Assembly: GCA_020723365.1 (NCBI GenBank)
Contig: DYJB01000130.1
Span: 1,607 to 8,133 of the forward strand
Direction: 5' to 3'
Length of the DNA: 6,527 nt
Source: Candidatus Aquidulcis sp.
GTDB lineage: Bacteria; Chloroflexota; Anaerolineae; Anaerolineales; E44-bin32
In this document: positions 5,563 through 6,527 of the stretch, one piece after another
How the letters are laid out: each line of letters opens with the position of its first letter
Position numbering within the stretch: position 1 is the stretch's first letter
The notes under the pieces: model-generated
Told to the model about the DNA's origin: nothing
Seen by the model: the letters and a program-made list of their open reading frames with translations, nothing else
The model's database searches: none
Position numbers and translations under genes: made by a program

Positions 5563-6527
5563 GAGTGGTGAAGCACCGAATCCGTGTGCCGGTACGTCAG
5601 GCGTTGCGCATCCCCGTCCACCGTCGCTTCGCCGTCGGACACGGTGACCCGGCAGCCGAGGGGGAACTGCAGAGAAGGCAGGTAGACCACCGTCGGCTGG
5701 TTGACAAGCGGGTCGTGCCGGAAGGCAAACTCGAAGACGCCGGTGCGGCGGTTCCATGCCATGCGCTCGGGATCGCCGGCGACGGCCAGGGGATAGGGCC
5801 GCAGCAGCGCCTCCAGGGCCCGGCCCCCTGAGTCGGGATCGGAGGCCTCCACTTGCTGGTCCCGGCTGAAGATCGAGAAGTCCTCGTCGTTCCACAGGTC
5901 GCCGCGCGCATTGCTGTTGTCCGGCGTGTAGTCCCAGAGTGTGGCGCTCAGCAGGTTGGCCTCCAGCGCCTCCAGGCTGCGGTCCAGGGCGCGCGCCTGG
6001 ACGCGGAAGTCGCCGGTCCGGTAGGCCCGCTTGTCGTCCAGGTCGAACGGGATCCCGATCTCGCCGATCAGCACGGGGGCGCGATTCAGCAGGTCGTCGG
6101 CGGCACGCCGCTGAGCAGCCAGCTGGGCGGCGAAGGACCGGCGCACCCTGCTCGCGCCCAGCACCAGGCGCGCCTCGGCGAATTCAAGACCCAGAAACGG
6201 GATCAGCCGTTTGGTGGCGAGCGTCAGACCGTCGTACCAGTGCGGGGCCCAGACGATCCCTTGCGGATCGCCCTCTTCCCAGCGCGGCGGCCCATGTCCG
6301 GGGGAGGCCTCCAGGAAGATGGCGGCCTGCGGGTGGGCGTGGCGGATGCGCTCGGTGAAGCGCAGGGCGAACGGCTTGTAGTAGTCCCGCAGAAAATCGG
6401 CGCGGCGGCCATTGACCTGGGTGAAGTAGTCCGGGCGCAGCAGCCGCGCGCCCGCGGCGCCATCCGGCTCCCACACGCCGTGCTGGCGCCAGATGCATCC
6501 GGCTCCCTGGCGCCAGGCGCGCAGGCC
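5538..6527 (-). CDS. GH5 family glycoside hydrolase, endoglycosylceramidase-like, with GH5_C domain (5' end beyond window)
   Basis: The frame is open to the right edge, so the N-terminus is missing and 329 residues remain. GTG at 6476 is inside the gene: translation continues upstream as GLRAWRQGAGCIWRQHG, which fits the family. Window residues 1-240 are the second part of a TIM barrel. APHWYDG holds the active-site His96 and Tyr98, GEIGIP holds the likely catalytic nucleophile Glu156, and WDYTPDNSN followed by GDLWNDEDFSIFS matches the pattern of endoglycoceramidases. The N-E-P acid/base motif should lie beyond the edge. Residues from about 244 (PYPLAVAG) to 329 are the beta-sandwich GH5_C domain usual in these enzymes. 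Relatives release the intact sugar chain from glycosylceramides, but close homologues act on other glycolipids, so the substrate is inferred only. Any signal peptide would be outside the window. It probably leads an operon with the MBL gene. The stop codon is TGA at 5540-5538. Confidence 0.9.
   Translation of the reverse strand, partial: GLRAWRQGAGCIWRQHGVWEPDGAAGARLLRPDYFTQVNGRRADFLRDYYKPFALRFTERIRHAHPQAAIFLEASPGHGPPRWEEGDPQGIVWAPHWYDGLTLATKRLIPFLGLEFAEARLVLGASRVRRSFAAQLAAQRRAADDLLNRAPVLIGEIGIPFDLDDKRAYRTGDFRVQARALDRSLEALEANLLSATLWDYTPDNSNARGDLWNDEDFSIFSRDQQVEASDPDSGGRALEALLRPYPLAVAGDPERMAWNRRTGVFEFAFRHDPLVNQPTVVYLPSLQFPLGCRVTVSDGEATVDGDAQRLTYRHTDSVLHHSLRVERAG

Noticed and set aside
6474..6476. 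GTG at 6476 as the start of the GH5 gene
   Set aside because: The frame continues without a stop to the window edge and reads family-like sequence (AWRQGAGCIWRQHG), so the GTG encodes an internal Val.
1..6527. tRNA, rRNA, CRISPR arrays, transposase genes or attachment-site repeats
   Set aside because: Reading both strands, I found no cloverleaf-like, short regularly spaced or transposase-like sequence; the only tandem periodicity is the coding repeat of the propeller blades.

Overview
The window is GC-rich bacterial DNA holding four protein-coding genes and no RNA genes, insertion sequences or CRISPR. A periplasmic two-component-type propeller sensor, a standalone RNase J-like metallo-hydrolase and an endoglycoceramidase-like GH5 enzyme, together with the codon choice, would fit an environmental, possibly Chloroflexota-like genome. 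That placement is a weak inference from gene content, and no phylogenetic marker is present.

Layout. (1) Positions 1-2196, minus strand: the N-terminal 732 residues of a large sensor with a signal peptide, fourteen Reg_prop (W-x-G-T) blades and the beginning of a Y_Y_Y domain. Its C-terminal signalling part lies beyond the left edge. (2) Positions 2197-2418: a 222-base divergent promoter region with a perfect TATAAT facing the sensor, a TAGAAT facing the transporter, and a 10-bp palindrome between them. (3) Positions 2419-3663, plus strand: a 12-TM major facilitator (MFS) transporter of the drug:H+ antiporter type. (4) Positions 3664-3751: a short convergent gap with no convincing terminator. 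(5) Positions 3752-5479, minus strand: a 575-residue MBL/beta-CASP hydrolase related to RNase J, with an enlarged N-terminal half. (6) Positions 5538-6527, minus strand: the C-terminal 329 residues of a GH5 enzyme of the endoglycosylceramidase type, whose 5' end lies beyond the right edge. A 10-bp hairpin covers its stop codon.

How the parts may work together. GH5 and the MBL hydrolase lie on one strand 57 bases apart and are probably co-transcribed, with the hairpin between them. The sensor and the transporter are divergent from one regulatory region, so control of the transporter by the sensor's pathway is possible but unproven. The plus-strand frame antisense to the sensor is open across the whole sensor and runs in frame into the transporter. 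Taken naively this gives a false 1109-residue protein (334-3663); only its last 414 residues are real. I see no clear sign of a new multi-gene system. The points most worth checking are the sensor's missing output domain, the MBL insertions, the hairpin between the last two genes and the lipid-directed GH5.
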